Source: Coprothermobacteraceae bacterium
GTDB lineage: Bacteria; Coprothermobacterota; Coprothermobacteria; Coprothermobacterales; Coprothermobacteraceae
Direction: 5' to 3'
DNA length: 64,000 nt
NCBI GenBank assembly: GCA_013178255.1
Contig: JABLWY010000002.1
Location: 124,001-188,000 of the forward strand
This document shows positions 23,878-31,854 of this stretch, piece by piece (within the stretch, counting starts at the first letter, position 1; every line of letters starts with the position of its first letter). A program made the translations under genes and the position numbers. A model generated the notes under the pieces. The model worked only from the letters and a program-made list of their open reading frames with translations, did no database searches and had not been told where the DNA came from.

Positions 23878-24942
23878 ATGACAAAGTTTGGTTTTGTACT
23901 GCATCCGTTGTCTGTGTATGACATCAAGAAGCGAAAATGGTGGGCAAAGTTTCTACCCGACGGCCTCATTGAAACGGTAGCCAAGGCGACACGTCCTTAT
24001 GTGGCGTCACACATCACAGGCATAAGATCAAAAACAGGCAAGGAGACAGAGGGTTGGTTCGCCATAGTCCCTATGACTCCTAAGCAAATGTTGGCTGATG
24101 AAGACTACGCCGTTAAACAGATCATAAGAGCTGGCGAGCTTTTGGCTTTGCAAGGAGCTTCTATTATGGGGCTTGGTGCCTTCACATCGGTAGTCAAAGA
24201 CGCAGGGATCACGGTGGCGGAGGCGTTGGACAGCATAGGTGTGACCACGGGTAACAGCTACACTGCCTATACAGCGGGGGAGGCGTTGTTGCTCGGGGCC
24301 AAAGAGGTGGGCATAGATTTGAAGAACGCCACCTTATCTGTAGTCGGTGCCACCGGGTCGATTGGCAATGTCCTAAGCAAACTCCTTGCTCCTCAGGTAG
24401 GACGTACTCTACTTGTAGCTAGAAACGTGGAGAAGCTCGCTCAAATGGCTGAATCGTTGGCCGAGTACAACGTTTCCTACACCACGAATGTACCTGAAGG
24501 TGTCAGGGAAGCTGATTTACTAGTCACTGTTTCTTCGGCTCCCGAAGCTATTGTCAAGGCTGAGGACCTGAAACCAGGTACAGTGGTAGTAGATGTTTCA
24601 AGGCCACGCAACGTTGCAGCGGAAGTGGGCAAGAAAAGATCCGATGTCTTGGTGTTAGACGGCGGAGTGGTCAGAGTGCCAGGTGATGATGTAGAATTTA
24701 ATTTCAACTTTGGGTTCCCGCCAAAAACGGCGTTCGCGTGCATGAGCGAGACTATGATGCTGGCGCTTGAGGATTGGCGGGGCGACTTCAGCCTAGGAAG
24801 GGACCTGAAGGAGGAGCAAGTGCTGATGACAGGAGAATGGGCTAGGAAGCACGGCTTTGAGGTGGTGTGGATGAGGTCTTTTGACTTGCCTGTAACCGAA
24901 GAACAAATCGATAGAGTAAGAAGAGCTAGAGAGGTGACTTGA
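23878..24942 (+). CDS. Acyl-ACP-reductase-like NAD(P)-dependent dehydrogenase (COG5322 type)
   Basis: 354 residues. The Rossmann fold is clear: LSVVGATGSIGNVLSKLL, then LLVARNVEKL. The region FGFPPKTAFACMSETMMLALE matches the segment that carries the catalytic thioester cysteine in cyanobacterial acyl-ACP reductases; here it is Cys288. Such enzymes reduce acyl thioesters to aldehydes, while homologues outside cyanobacteria are usually labelled shikimate or amino acid dehydrogenases. Reductase activity is inferred. The ATG at 23878 follows AAGGTGA by 8 bases and lies three bases after the previous stop. The chain continues into greA, lysS and tRNA-Arg. Confidence 0.75.
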   Translation: MTKFGFVLHPLSVYDIKKRKWWAKFLPDGLIETVAKATRPYVASHITGIRSKTGKETEGWFAIVPMTPKQMLADEDYAVKQIIRAGELLALQGASIMGLGAFTSVVKDAGITVAEALDSIGVTTGNSYTAYTAGEALLLGAKEVGIDLKNATLSVVGATGSIGNVLSKLLAPQVGRTLLVARNVEKLAQMAESLAEYNVSYTTNVPEGVREADLLVTVSSAPEAIVKAEDLKPGTVVVDVSRPRNVAAEVGKKRSDVLVLDGGVVRVPGDDVEFNFNFGFPPKTAFACMSETMMLALEDWRGDFSLGRDLKEEQVLMTGEWARKHGFEVVWMRSFDLPVTEEQIDRVRRAREVT

Positions 24943-24943
24943 A

Positions 24944-25435
24944 GTGAGAAGAACTGAGGATCAACCAATTCTTACCGAAGAAGGATACCGCAAGATACTG
25001 GAAGAGCTGAGGTATCTCAAAGAAGAGAAGCGCAAAGAAGTGGCTGAGAAGATTCAAGAAGCTCGGGCGCTTGGGGATTTGTCAGAGAACTCCGAGTTCG
25101 AAGCTGCAAAAGAGGACCAGGCTCTGCTAGAAGATCGCATTGCCAAGTTGGAGGCTCTGCTTTACCGCGCTAAGGTAGTCAAGGCTGAAGACCTTACATT
25201 GGAAGAAGTAGCCGTAGGCACCAAGGTAGTAGCGCTGAACATGATGACCGGAGAAGAGGAGACCTTCGTGATAGTGGACAGCGCTGAAGAAGTTGACCCA
25301 TTTGCAGGCAAGATCTCAGATAAGTCTCCGTTGGGAAGCCGATTCATTGGCAGAAAAAGGGGAGACGTAGTAGAGATAAAGCTAAGGAATGGCAAGAAGG
25401 TGCAATACGAAATCCTTGATATAAGGGTGCCCTGA
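24944..25435 (+). CDS. greA: Transcription elongation factor GreA
   Basis: 163 residues that rescue backtracked RNA polymerase by stimulating transcript cleavage. The N-terminal antiparallel coiled coil opens with ILTEEGYRKILEEL and carries the acidic tip in GDLSENSEFEAAKEDQ. The C-terminal FKBP-like domain ends with the SPLGSRFIGRKRGD segment typical of GreA. Start is GTG one base after the preceding stop. The greA-lysS order is common in bacteria. Confidence 0.95.
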   Translation: MRRTEDQPILTEEGYRKILEELRYLKEEKRKEVAEKIQEARALGDLSENSEFEAAKEDQALLEDRIAKLEALLYRAKVVKAEDLTLEEVAVGTKVVALNMMTGEEETFVIVDSAEEVDPFAGKISDKSPLGSRFIGRKRGDVVEIKLRNGKKVQYEILDIRVP

Positions 25436-25438
25436 ACC

Positions 25439-26893
25439 ATGGAAGAGCGCGAAGTCCGTCTTGCAAAACTGCATGAACTAAGAGCTTCAGGCATAGATCC
25501 TTATGGAGCAGTAGCGAAGGACGTTGTAGCGATTGGAGAAGCGCGCCGCGGTAATGACGGAGATCGTTTTTCCCTACAAGGCCGTTTGACCACCATTCGA
25601 CAGCACGGAGGCTTGACCTTTGCTGATCTCAAAGACTTCACAGGCCGGATCCAGATAAGCTTCCGAAGGGATGTATTAGGCGAAAGGTATGAATTCCTCA
25701 CTAAGTTTGTGGACGTGGGAGACGTTCTATACGTTAAAGGTTCTCTTTATCACACAAGGCGAGGGGAACTTACGCTAGACGTAGAGGAATTCAGGCTTCA
25801 AAGCAAGTGTTTGAGGCCTTTGCCCGAGAAGTGGCACGGGCTCAAGGACCCTGAGGTCAAGTACCGGCAGCGTTACCTAGATCTCATCATTGATGACGAC
25901 TCTAGGGAGCGATTTGGGAAGCGCGCGCGGATCATTCAGAGCATCCGCGAACTCCTTTGGTCTAGGGGGTTCTTGGAGGTCGAAACACCCATACTTCAGC
26001 CTATCCCTAGTGGTGCAAGCGCAAGACCGTTTGTAACCCACCATAACGCTCTGGACATCGACTTGTACCTAAGGATCGCGCCGGAACTCTACTTAAAGAG
26101 GCTGGTCGTAGGGGGCGTTGCCAAGGTTTTTGAAATAGGCAAGAATTTCAGAAACGAAGGCATAGATCAAAACCACAACCCCGAGTTCACCATGATGGAG
26201 CTTTATCAGTCGCCAGGCGATTATGAGGATATGATGCGCATAACCGAGGACGTAATAATGGCAGCCGTGGAATCGGCAGGGGTTGGTGAGCAAGTAGAAT
26301 TCAAGGGTATGACCATTACCTTCGCTAGGCCCTTCCACAGAGTCACATTCAAGGACGCATTCATGGAGTTTGCAGGGCTCAGATGGGAAGACATTGATAC
26401 GGCAGAAAAAGCACTTCAAGTCCTTCAGGAAAAAGGGTTCGAGATGACCAAGACAAAGACGTGGGCTAATGCTATTCAGAAGCTGTTTGACGAACTTGTT
26501 CAACCCAACCTGATTAACCCCACTTTTGTATTGGACTATCCGGTGGAACTTAGCCCATTGGCCAAGCGAAAGCAAGAAGACCCGGGTTTCGTGTACCGTT
26601 TTGAGCTTTTCATAGCCGGTATGGAGATGGCAAATGCCTTCTCGGAGCTGCAGGATCCATTTGATCAGAAGGAGCGCTTTGAAGAGCAAATGAGGCTCAA
26701 ACAGGCTGGCGAAGAGGAAGTCACACTCATGGATGAAGATTACGTGACGGCATTAGAATACGGTTTACCTCCCACAGGGGGCCTAGGGCTGGGTATTGAC
26801 CGATTGGTCATGGTACTCACGGGTGCTGAAAGCATCAAAGATGTGATTTGGTTCCCTACCTTGCGGCCAAAAGCCTCTGATAGAATTGACTAG
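25439..26893 (+). CDS. lysS: Lysyl-tRNA synthetase, class II
   Basis: 484 residues. An N-terminal OB-fold anticodon-binding domain (about 50-150) is followed by the class II catalytic core: motif 1 around the RIIQSIRELLWSRGFLEVETP stretch, motif 2 FEIGKNFRNEGIDQNHNPEF, and motif 3 GLPPTGGLGLGIDRLVM. Length is normal. It follows greA by three bases, and tRNA-Arg begins 7 bases after its stop, so the tRNA is probably processed from the same transcript. Confidence 0.96.
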   Translation: MEEREVRLAKLHELRASGIDPYGAVAKDVVAIGEARRGNDGDRFSLQGRLTTIRQHGGLTFADLKDFTGRIQISFRRDVLGERYEFLTKFVDVGDVLYVKGSLYHTRRGELTLDVEEFRLQSKCLRPLPEKWHGLKDPEVKYRQRYLDLIIDDDSRERFGKRARIIQSIRELLWSRGFLEVETPILQPIPSGASARPFVTHHNALDIDLYLRIAPELYLKRLVVGGVAKVFEIGKNFRNEGIDQNHNPEFTMMELYQSPGDYEDMMRITEDVIMAAVESAGVGEQVEFKGMTITFARPFHRVTFKDAFMEFAGLRWEDIDTAEKALQVLQEKGFEMTKTKTWANAIQKLFDELVQPNLINPTFVLDYPVELSPLAKRKQEDPGFVYRFELFIAGMEMANAFSELQDPFDQKERFEEQMRLKQAGEEEVTLMDEDYVTALEYGLPPTGGLGLGIDRLVMVLTGAESIKDVIWFPTLRPKASDRID

Positions 26894-26900
26894 CTGAGGT

Positions 26901-26976
26901 GCGCCCGTAGCTCAATGGATAGAGCGTCGGCCTCCGGAGCCGAAGGTTGGAGGTTCGAATCCTCTCGGGCGCGCCA
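26901..26976 (+). tRNA. tRNA-Arg (anticodon CCG)
   Basis: 76 bases including the encoded CCA. The acceptor stem pairs GCGCCCG with CGGGCGC. The D arm is GCTC/GAGC and the anticodon stem TCGGC/GCCGA encloses CTCCGGA, giving anticodon CCG. The T arm has GGAGG-TTCGAAT-CCTCT. It lies 7 bases after the lysS stop with no visible promoter of its own. The 3' end of the opposite-strand HD-GYP gene runs through most of it. Confidence 0.96.
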
Positions 26977-28621
26977 ATTGCTGATGGCGCAGCGCTGAGG
27001 ATCGAAGCCTAATTTGGTGTCTGAAGAGAAGGCGGTACAGACGGTCTCGCTCTCCTAGGGTCAGGTTGAAGTTCGAGAGCTCTACCCTGAGGGCGAAATC
27101 CAAGTCTTCAACTTCGATAACAGTCTCCGGAATCACTAGATTCTCGTCGTAGGCCAGTACTTCCACTAGGAGTGTGTCACCCGGGTGTACATCGTTGCAG
27201 TCTGTCAGAAGAACCAAACGGTTTGGCCCAACGGCTTCAGTTCTAGCTGTGTACCAACGTTTACCAGATGCAATGCCTCCAAGACCGGGTCTTGAAGTTG
27301 TTGAACCTTTTGTGAATCTCACGTCTATACTCATAGGCAAGACGAATCTTGCTGCACTCGGTTGTCTAGTCTCCTTTATTTCAAAGACCACGTTTGGCGG
27401 ATCGACGACCAAACACTCTGCTTCAAACTCAATAAGCGAATAGGAAAGGGGCGCGCAAACCAGTACTCGCTCCGAAACACTAAGATCCGATGAATCCGGA
27501 AAGTATACCTTCACCATATTTCCGTTCGTCTCGATGACATACCCCATCGTTGTACTCCTACTAACGCCTTGATCGCCCGGAAGTATCCGGTTTAGGTTGA
27601 CACGCATGCCAGGCGACAGGATTTGTTCGGCCTCTGCGCCTACTAATACCCTGACTGCCACAGTGCCTAGCGCAGACACTATGTCAGGATCGAGTTTGTT
27701 TTCAACAGCCATGCGCTTCAGTTCCGCCAATGCGGCTTCTAGAGTTAGAGCAGGCCGATAGGGTCTATTGTGTGTTAAGGCGTCAAAGACGTCTACAGCA
27801 GCAATAATGCGTGCTTCTACGGGCAGTTCATCAGCCGTCAGCCCCAAGTAGCCACTTCCGTCTAACCTTTCGTGGTGAAGCATGGCCAAATCTACTATAG
27901 GCTGCATTAATTCGTTCCCCAAGAACACGCGTTCCAGGTAATAAACGTGTTCTTTCACTGCTTCCATCTCATCAGAGGTTAGTTTCCCGTTTTTTAGTAG
28001 TATCTTGCGCGGCACTAGTAGTTTTCCAACGTCATGAACTAATGCTGCGTTCCGGAGGATATCTCTGCGCTCTTCCGGAATCCCCAGGTAGTGTGCTACC
28101 GCGTTCGACATAGCCGCCACCCGAAGACTATGGTCGTGGGTGTAAGCAGAAACAGCGGGAAGCAGAGCAACCACACTTCCAATGAACCTATTCATTACGA
28201 GTCTCTTGTTCTCGTATGTCACCAGCAAGTGAAGCTTCTGCACGAACGCCTCGCTTCCAATGGGGCCCAGGTCAAATTTGGTGCGTTGCGAAGCATTTTT
28301 CGTGTACGCAATTAGACATACGCCCGGGGCAATGTCAATCCGTTCGGCTGCTGCGTTCTGGATCATCAGTTTGTTTATCAAAATGCTGGTTCCAAGGCTT
28401 TGTCTGGAGTTGATACTGGGGTGGGTAAGGGAGTCGAGGCAGCCTATTTCCAGTCCCTCCAACTCTTCTATTGAGCCCCTCAGAGCGTCAACAGCCATGA
28501 GTACTTGCCACCTATCATTGATGAGTTGAGTAATCAAGATGGCGTGCGTCACGCCCTTATCAGCATTTAGTTGAAGAAACTCCGACAACGCGTTTTCAAC
28601 CCATATGATTTCGTTCTCCAT
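26912..28621 (-). CDS. HD-GYP phosphodiesterase with GAF-like N-terminus and PilZ-like C-terminus
   Basis: 569 residues with no transmembrane segment. An N-terminal GAF-like region (about 1-140) is followed by an HD-GYP domain: HDHSLRV, HDVGK at 196-200, EHVYYLERV, HHERLDGSGYLG (usual D-G-S-G-Y-P changed to GYL) and ARIIAAVDVFDALT. From about 340 on there is a YcgR/PilZ-like pair of beta domains, without a clean R-x-x-x-R or D-x-S-x-x-G c-di-GMP motif, ending in the helix DRLYRLLFRHQ. The last 20 or so residues (from RPRGFEPPTF on) are the antisense translation of tRNA-Arg, so the native C-terminus may have been altered. Start ATG has no clear Shine-Dalgarno. Confidence 0.85.
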   Translation of the reverse strand: MENEIIWVENALSEFLQLNADKGVTHAILITQLINDRWQVLMAVDALRGSIEELEGLEIGCLDSLTHPSINSRQSLGTSILINKLMIQNAAAERIDIAPGVCLIAYTKNASQRTKFDLGPIGSEAFVQKLHLLVTYENKRLVMNRFIGSVVALLPAVSAYTHDHSLRVAAMSNAVAHYLGIPEERRDILRNAALVHDVGKLLVPRKILLKNGKLTSDEMEAVKEHVYYLERVFLGNELMQPIVDLAMLHHERLDGSGYLGLTADELPVEARIIAAVDVFDALTHNRPYRPALTLEAALAELKRMAVENKLDPDIVSALGTVAVRVLVGAEAEQILSPGMRVNLNRILPGDQGVSRSTTMGYVIETNGNMVKVYFPDSSDLSVSERVLVCAPLSYSLIEFEAECLVVDPPNVVFEIKETRQPSAARFVLPMSIDVRFTKGSTTSRPGLGGIASGKRWYTARTEAVGPNRLVLLTDCNDVHPGDTLLVEVLAYDENLVIPETVIEVEDLDFALRVELSNFNLTLGERDRLYRLLFRHQIRLRSSALRHQQLARPRGFEPPTFGSGGRRSIH

Positions 28622-28754
28622 ACCCTTATATGGTAACAGCGAACGTGTCTATTACTCGACTAAGGTACTGCTTGTGTTCGCGGATAGGTGAATGTTCTAA
28701 ACTATACCTAGGAGCTCAAAGGAATGAAATCCATTGGTTTGGAGGGACAAACTC

Positions 28755-29726
28755 TTGCCCATTCTTAAACTGGATAGCCTTGAGCCTGATACGGAAGCTA
28801 TTCGTCTAGCTGCCAGTGTCTTGGTTAAAGGGGGAGTCGTTGCGTTCCCGACCGAAACCGTCTATGGTTTGGGAGCTTTGGCTCTGTGCGAGTCCTGCGT
28901 AAGAAAGATATTTGAACTAAAAGGGAGGCCCGCCGACAATCCGCTCATCGTGCATATAGCTGAAATTGGTCAAGTGGATGAACTGGCCACTCATGTGCCT
29001 GCTGCTGCACGTAAAGTAATGGAGCGGTTATGGCCTGGCCCGCTGAGTATAGTACTTGATGTTGCTCAGTCAGTTCCCAAAGTGGTGACTGCCGGTCTCG
29101 AGAGTGTTGCCCTGCGCATGCCGGCTCATCCCGTGGCCTTAGAGCTAATCAAAGCAGTAGGCCCCATTGCCGCACCTAGCGCCAATAAGAGCGGCAGACC
29201 TTCGCCAACGACAGCTGAGCATGTGTTCGAAGACTTTGGCGAAGAGTTGCTCATCCTCGATGCAGGGCCGACGGCTGTCGGGTTGGAATCCACTGTGGTG
29301 GATGTACGCACCGTTCCATGGCGAATTTACAGGCCCGGTGCAGTTACAAGAGAGCTACTAGAGGAAGTAGGGCAGGTGCCTGTGACTCTTGCTGCAGGAG
29401 TCATCGAGGGAGCGGCTCCTTCACCAGGCATGAAGTACAAACACTACTCGCCTGACGTTGAGTTGCACCTATTCTGTGATGCTGAAGTCGTACCAAAGGA
29501 TCAGCCGGTCACTGTCATTGCCTTGGAACACCTTAAGAAGTACTTTAGCAGCCACGCCTACTTCATAAGTTTGGGTGATTCAACGCTGAGTGCTGCGGCT
29601 AGAATTTACATGGCGTTGCGGCAGGCAGAGCGGTTTGGCCTTCCAACTTACGTTCAACTCATGGAGGAGGAGGGAATTGGGGTTGCATACAACGAAAGGG
29701 TCCGCCGAGCAGCGGCAAAACGCTGA
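28755..29726 (+). CDS. tsaC: Threonylcarbamoyl-AMP synthase (Sua5/TsaC with C-terminal Sua5 domain)
   Basis: 323 residues. The YrdC domain contains VAFPTETVYGLGA, KGRPADNPLIVHI, PGPLSIVL, ALRMPAHPVA and the conserved APSANKSGRPSPT. A linker and a C-terminal Sua5 domain of about 110 residues follow, beginning near SPGMKYKHYSP. The enzyme makes the threonylcarbamoyl adenylate used for t6A37 of ANN-decoding tRNAs. The TTG at 28755 is preferred because GGAGGG lies about 8 bases before it; an upstream in-frame TTG at 28734 has no site. Confidence 0.92.
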   Translation: MPILKLDSLEPDTEAIRLAASVLVKGGVVAFPTETVYGLGALALCESCVRKIFELKGRPADNPLIVHIAEIGQVDELATHVPAAARKVMERLWPGPLSIVLDVAQSVPKVVTAGLESVALRMPAHPVALELIKAVGPIAAPSANKSGRPSPTTAEHVFEDFGEELLILDAGPTAVGLESTVVDVRTVPWRIYRPGAVTRELLEEVGQVPVTLAAGVIEGAAPSPGMKYKHYSPDVELHLFCDAEVVPKDQPVTVIALEHLKKYFSSHAYFISLGDSTLSAAARIYMALRQAERFGLPTYVQLMEEEGIGVAYNERVRRAAAKR

Positions 29727-30234
29727 CGGGTGGCTAATCAGGATATCAAGGGCAGGTTTGTTGGCTGCCTTGTACTTTGTGCTGACCTTTGTCTCCAACA
29801 TGTTCAACTTAGCTTTTGGCCCAGTCCAGTTTAGGATATCTGAGGCTTTGGTTATGCTGCCTCTCGTTTGGGGTGAGGCCATTGCAGCAGTGACTTTGGG
29901 GACGTTCTTGGCCAATTTGGCGAGCCCTTACGGAGTGTTGGATTGGGGTTTTGGAACATTGGCCACGTTGATCGCTGCAATTCTGGTGAGGTGGTGCGCC
30001 ACACAGCGTTACGCTGAGTGGTTGGCTGCACTGGCCATCGCAATTGTGAATGCAGCCTTCGTACCATTCATCATATTGGCCGGCATGGGGCTTGATTGGC
30101 GTCAGGTTATCTCGTCCCCATTGGGCGTTACTTATTGGTCCTATGCAGGAAGCATATTCTTAGGCGAGTTTGGAGTTGCCGTCTTGCTGGGTATACCATT
30201 GGTCAGATCAATAAAGAGGAGGGTGCTTAAGTGA
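29683..30234 (+). CDS. QueT-like membrane transporter (ECF S component family)
   Basis: About 183 residues with five to six hydrophobic helices. AGLLAALYFVLTFVSNMF, FGPVQFRISEALVMLPL and NLASPYGVLDWGFGTLATL are the signature of the QueT/DUF988 family, thought to import a queuosine precursor. TTG at 29683 follows the purine-rich GGAGGAGGAGGG and overlaps the tsaC 3' end; other TTG codons nearby are possible. I see no preQ1-type leader before it, as expected for a gene inside an operon. The ECF energising module is not in the window. Confidence 0.78.
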   Translation: MHTTKGSAEQRQNADGWLIRISRAGLLAALYFVLTFVSNMFNLAFGPVQFRISEALVMLPLVWGEAIAAVTLGTFLANLASPYGVLDWGFGTLATLIAAILVRWCATQRYAEWLAALAIAIVNAAFVPFIILAGMGLDWRQVISSPLGVTYWSYAGSIFLGEFGVAVLLGIPLVRSIKRRVLK

Positions 30235-31244
30235 TAAAACCCTTGGAGTACGATAGGGAAAGAGGAACTGTAGTAGTACTTGATCAAACCAGGCTTCCGC
30301 ATGAAGAGGTTTACCTGCAGCTTGATAACTTCGATCAGCTAGTTGAGGCTATTAGGTCGCTTCGCATTAGAGGGGCTCCGTTGTTGGGATTAGCGGGTGC
30401 CTACGGGCTAGTATTGGCGGTCCGCGAATGCGAAGGTCTACCGGATTTCAAGGATGCCCTAATGGCAAGAATACACGTCTTGGTCAACGCGAGACCAACA
30501 GCGGTTAACCTGAGAAAAGAAGTAGAAGAAATTCTTAGCGACGTCAACTTGGATGCTGAGCCTTACGAGATAGCAGCTATGGTCTTTGAGAAGATCGTCG
30601 AGTTGGAAGCCAGACTCCAAGAAGACGACCTCCGCCTTTCTTTGTACGGTGCCGACTTGCTCCGCGGGAAAACGCGTATCCTTACCATATGCAACACAGG
30701 AAGCCTAGCTACGGGTGGGATAGGTACAGCCTTAGGCATTATCAAGGTTAAGCATCAGCGCCACGACCTCAAGATTGCGTACCTGTGTGAAACGAGGCCG
30801 GTCCTTCAGGGCGCTAGGCTTTCAGCTTGGGAGTTAAGCAAAGAGGGGGTCCCCCATTACTTGATAACCGACAATACAGCCCCATACTTAATGTCTTTGG
30901 GTGAGGTAGATGCTGTGGTAGTGGGTGCAGATAGAATAACTAGGAACGGCGATACGGCTAACAAGATTGGTACGCTCATGCTGGCTGTAGCTGCCAAGAG
31001 GTTCGGCGTGCCTTTTTACGTTGCAGCGCCCACCAGCAGCTTTGACCTCAGCTTAGAGTCAGGTTCTCAGATCCCCATAGAACAAAGGGATCCAAGCGAG
31101 GTCTTGATGATAGGCGGTACAAGAATAGCCCCCGAATCTACAAAGGCACTTAACTACGCTTTTGACGTTACCCCAGCGGAGCTTATAGACGCATACATAA
31201 CAGAAGCAGGTATTTTGAAAGCTCCCTTTGACGAGGTGGTGTGA
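30231..31244 (+). CDS. mtnA: S-methyl-5-thioribose-1-phosphate isomerase
   Basis: 337 residues of the eIF2B-alpha-like isomerase that converts methylthioribose-1-phosphate to methylthioribulose-1-phosphate in methionine salvage. Signature pieces are LRIRGAPLLGLAGAYG, RPTAVNL, TICNTGSLATGGIGTALG (catalytic Cys), CETRPVLQGARLSAWEL and the GADRITRNGDTANKIGT stretch with the catalytic Asp. GTG start overlaps the QueT-like stop by four bases. No other salvage genes are near. Confidence 0.95.
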   Translation: MIKPLEYDRERGTVVVLDQTRLPHEEVYLQLDNFDQLVEAIRSLRIRGAPLLGLAGAYGLVLAVRECEGLPDFKDALMARIHVLVNARPTAVNLRKEVEEILSDVNLDAEPYEIAAMVFEKIVELEARLQEDDLRLSLYGADLLRGKTRILTICNTGSLATGGIGTALGIIKVKHQRHDLKIAYLCETRPVLQGARLSAWELSKEGVPHYLITDNTAPYLMSLGEVDAVVVGADRITRNGDTANKIGTLMLAVAAKRFGVPFYVAAPTSSFDLSLESGSQIPIEQRDPSEVLMIGGTRIAPESTKALNYAFDVTPAELIDAYITEAGILKAPFDEVV

Positions 31245-31245
31245 A

Positions 31246-31794
31246 GTGGAAGAAGTTCGCAGGGAAGCCGAAGGGCAGCGTGCGGATGAGTTTAACGAAC
31301 TGTCTAGTAAACTCGAAGAGCTCGAGCAGGAGCGCCAGATCCTGATAGACAAGATAAAGCAGATGGAGGAAGAGCACAGAAGCTTAGAGGAGTTTCTCCT
31401 GAAGATGAAGGAGGAGTTCACTTTCGCCAAGAAAGCGTTGGAAAGGGAACAGGAAAGAAAGGAGAAACTTTTGGCAGAGCGTATTGTGCGCGATCTTTTT
31501 CCTATCATAGACACGTTGGACCACGCCTTGGAACACGACGGCAATCCTGGCCTAGTCATGCTTAGGACTCAACTCCTCGAAGTGTTGGGCCGTTACGGTT
31601 TGACCGAAGTCGGAGGCATAAACGAAGAATTCGACCCCTCTATTCATGAGTTTGTCGGTTATGTGCCAGGGCCGAGCGGCAAAGTGATAAGCGTGGTACG
31701 CAAAGGTTACAAATTGGGCGAAGTCCTGCTTAGGCCTGCCATGGTCATGGTTGGCATGGGCCAAGAGACAGATACGGGCGAAAACTGTGATTGA
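31246..31794 (+). CDS. grpE: GrpE nucleotide exchange factor
   Basis: About 182 residues. A long N-terminal coiled coil (about 10-75) is followed by the dimeric head with RIVRDLFPIIDTLDHAL, EEFDPSIHEFVGYV and VRKGYKLGEVLLRPAMVMVG, the standard GrpE C-terminal beta domain. It releases ADP from DnaK. GTG at 31246 lies one base after the mtnA stop, with GAGGTGG upstream. It is separated from dnaK, dnaJ and hrcA, which are not in this window. Confidence 0.93.
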   Translation: MEEVRREAEGQRADEFNELSSKLEELEQERQILIDKIKQMEEEHRSLEEFLLKMKEEFTFAKKALEREQERKEKLLAERIVRDLFPIIDTLDHALEHDGNPGLVMLRTQLLEVLGRYGLTEVGGINEEFDPSIHEFVGYVPGPSGKVISVVRKGYKLGEVLLRPAMVMVGMGQETDTGENCD

Positions 31795-31819
31795 GCATTA
31801 ACTAATACAACTTAAATAT

Positions 31820-31854
31820 TTGAGACCCGTAGCGAAAGGTGTATTATTAAAGTG
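31820..31854 (+). promoter_or_regulatory. Predicted leaderless promoter for the ABC exporter operon
   Basis: TTGAGA (31820-31825), a 16-base spacer and TATTAT (31842-31847) are followed by 6 bases and the GTG start codon at 31854, where transcription should begin. No Shine-Dalgarno lies close enough to the GTG; a GAAAGGTG stretch is too far away and overlaps the promoter spacer. It lies in a 59-base spacer after grpE. Confidence 0.55.

Noticed and set aside
26093-26689. 198-codon open frame antisense to lysS
   Set aside because: It lies wholly inside the well-conserved lysS core, has no ribosome binding site or recognisable protein character, and is best explained as a shadow of lysS codon use.
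29600-29690. Possible preQ1 riboswitch before the queT-like gene
   Set aside because: The region is tsaC coding sequence and I could not find the short hairpin plus A-rich tail of a preQ1 element.
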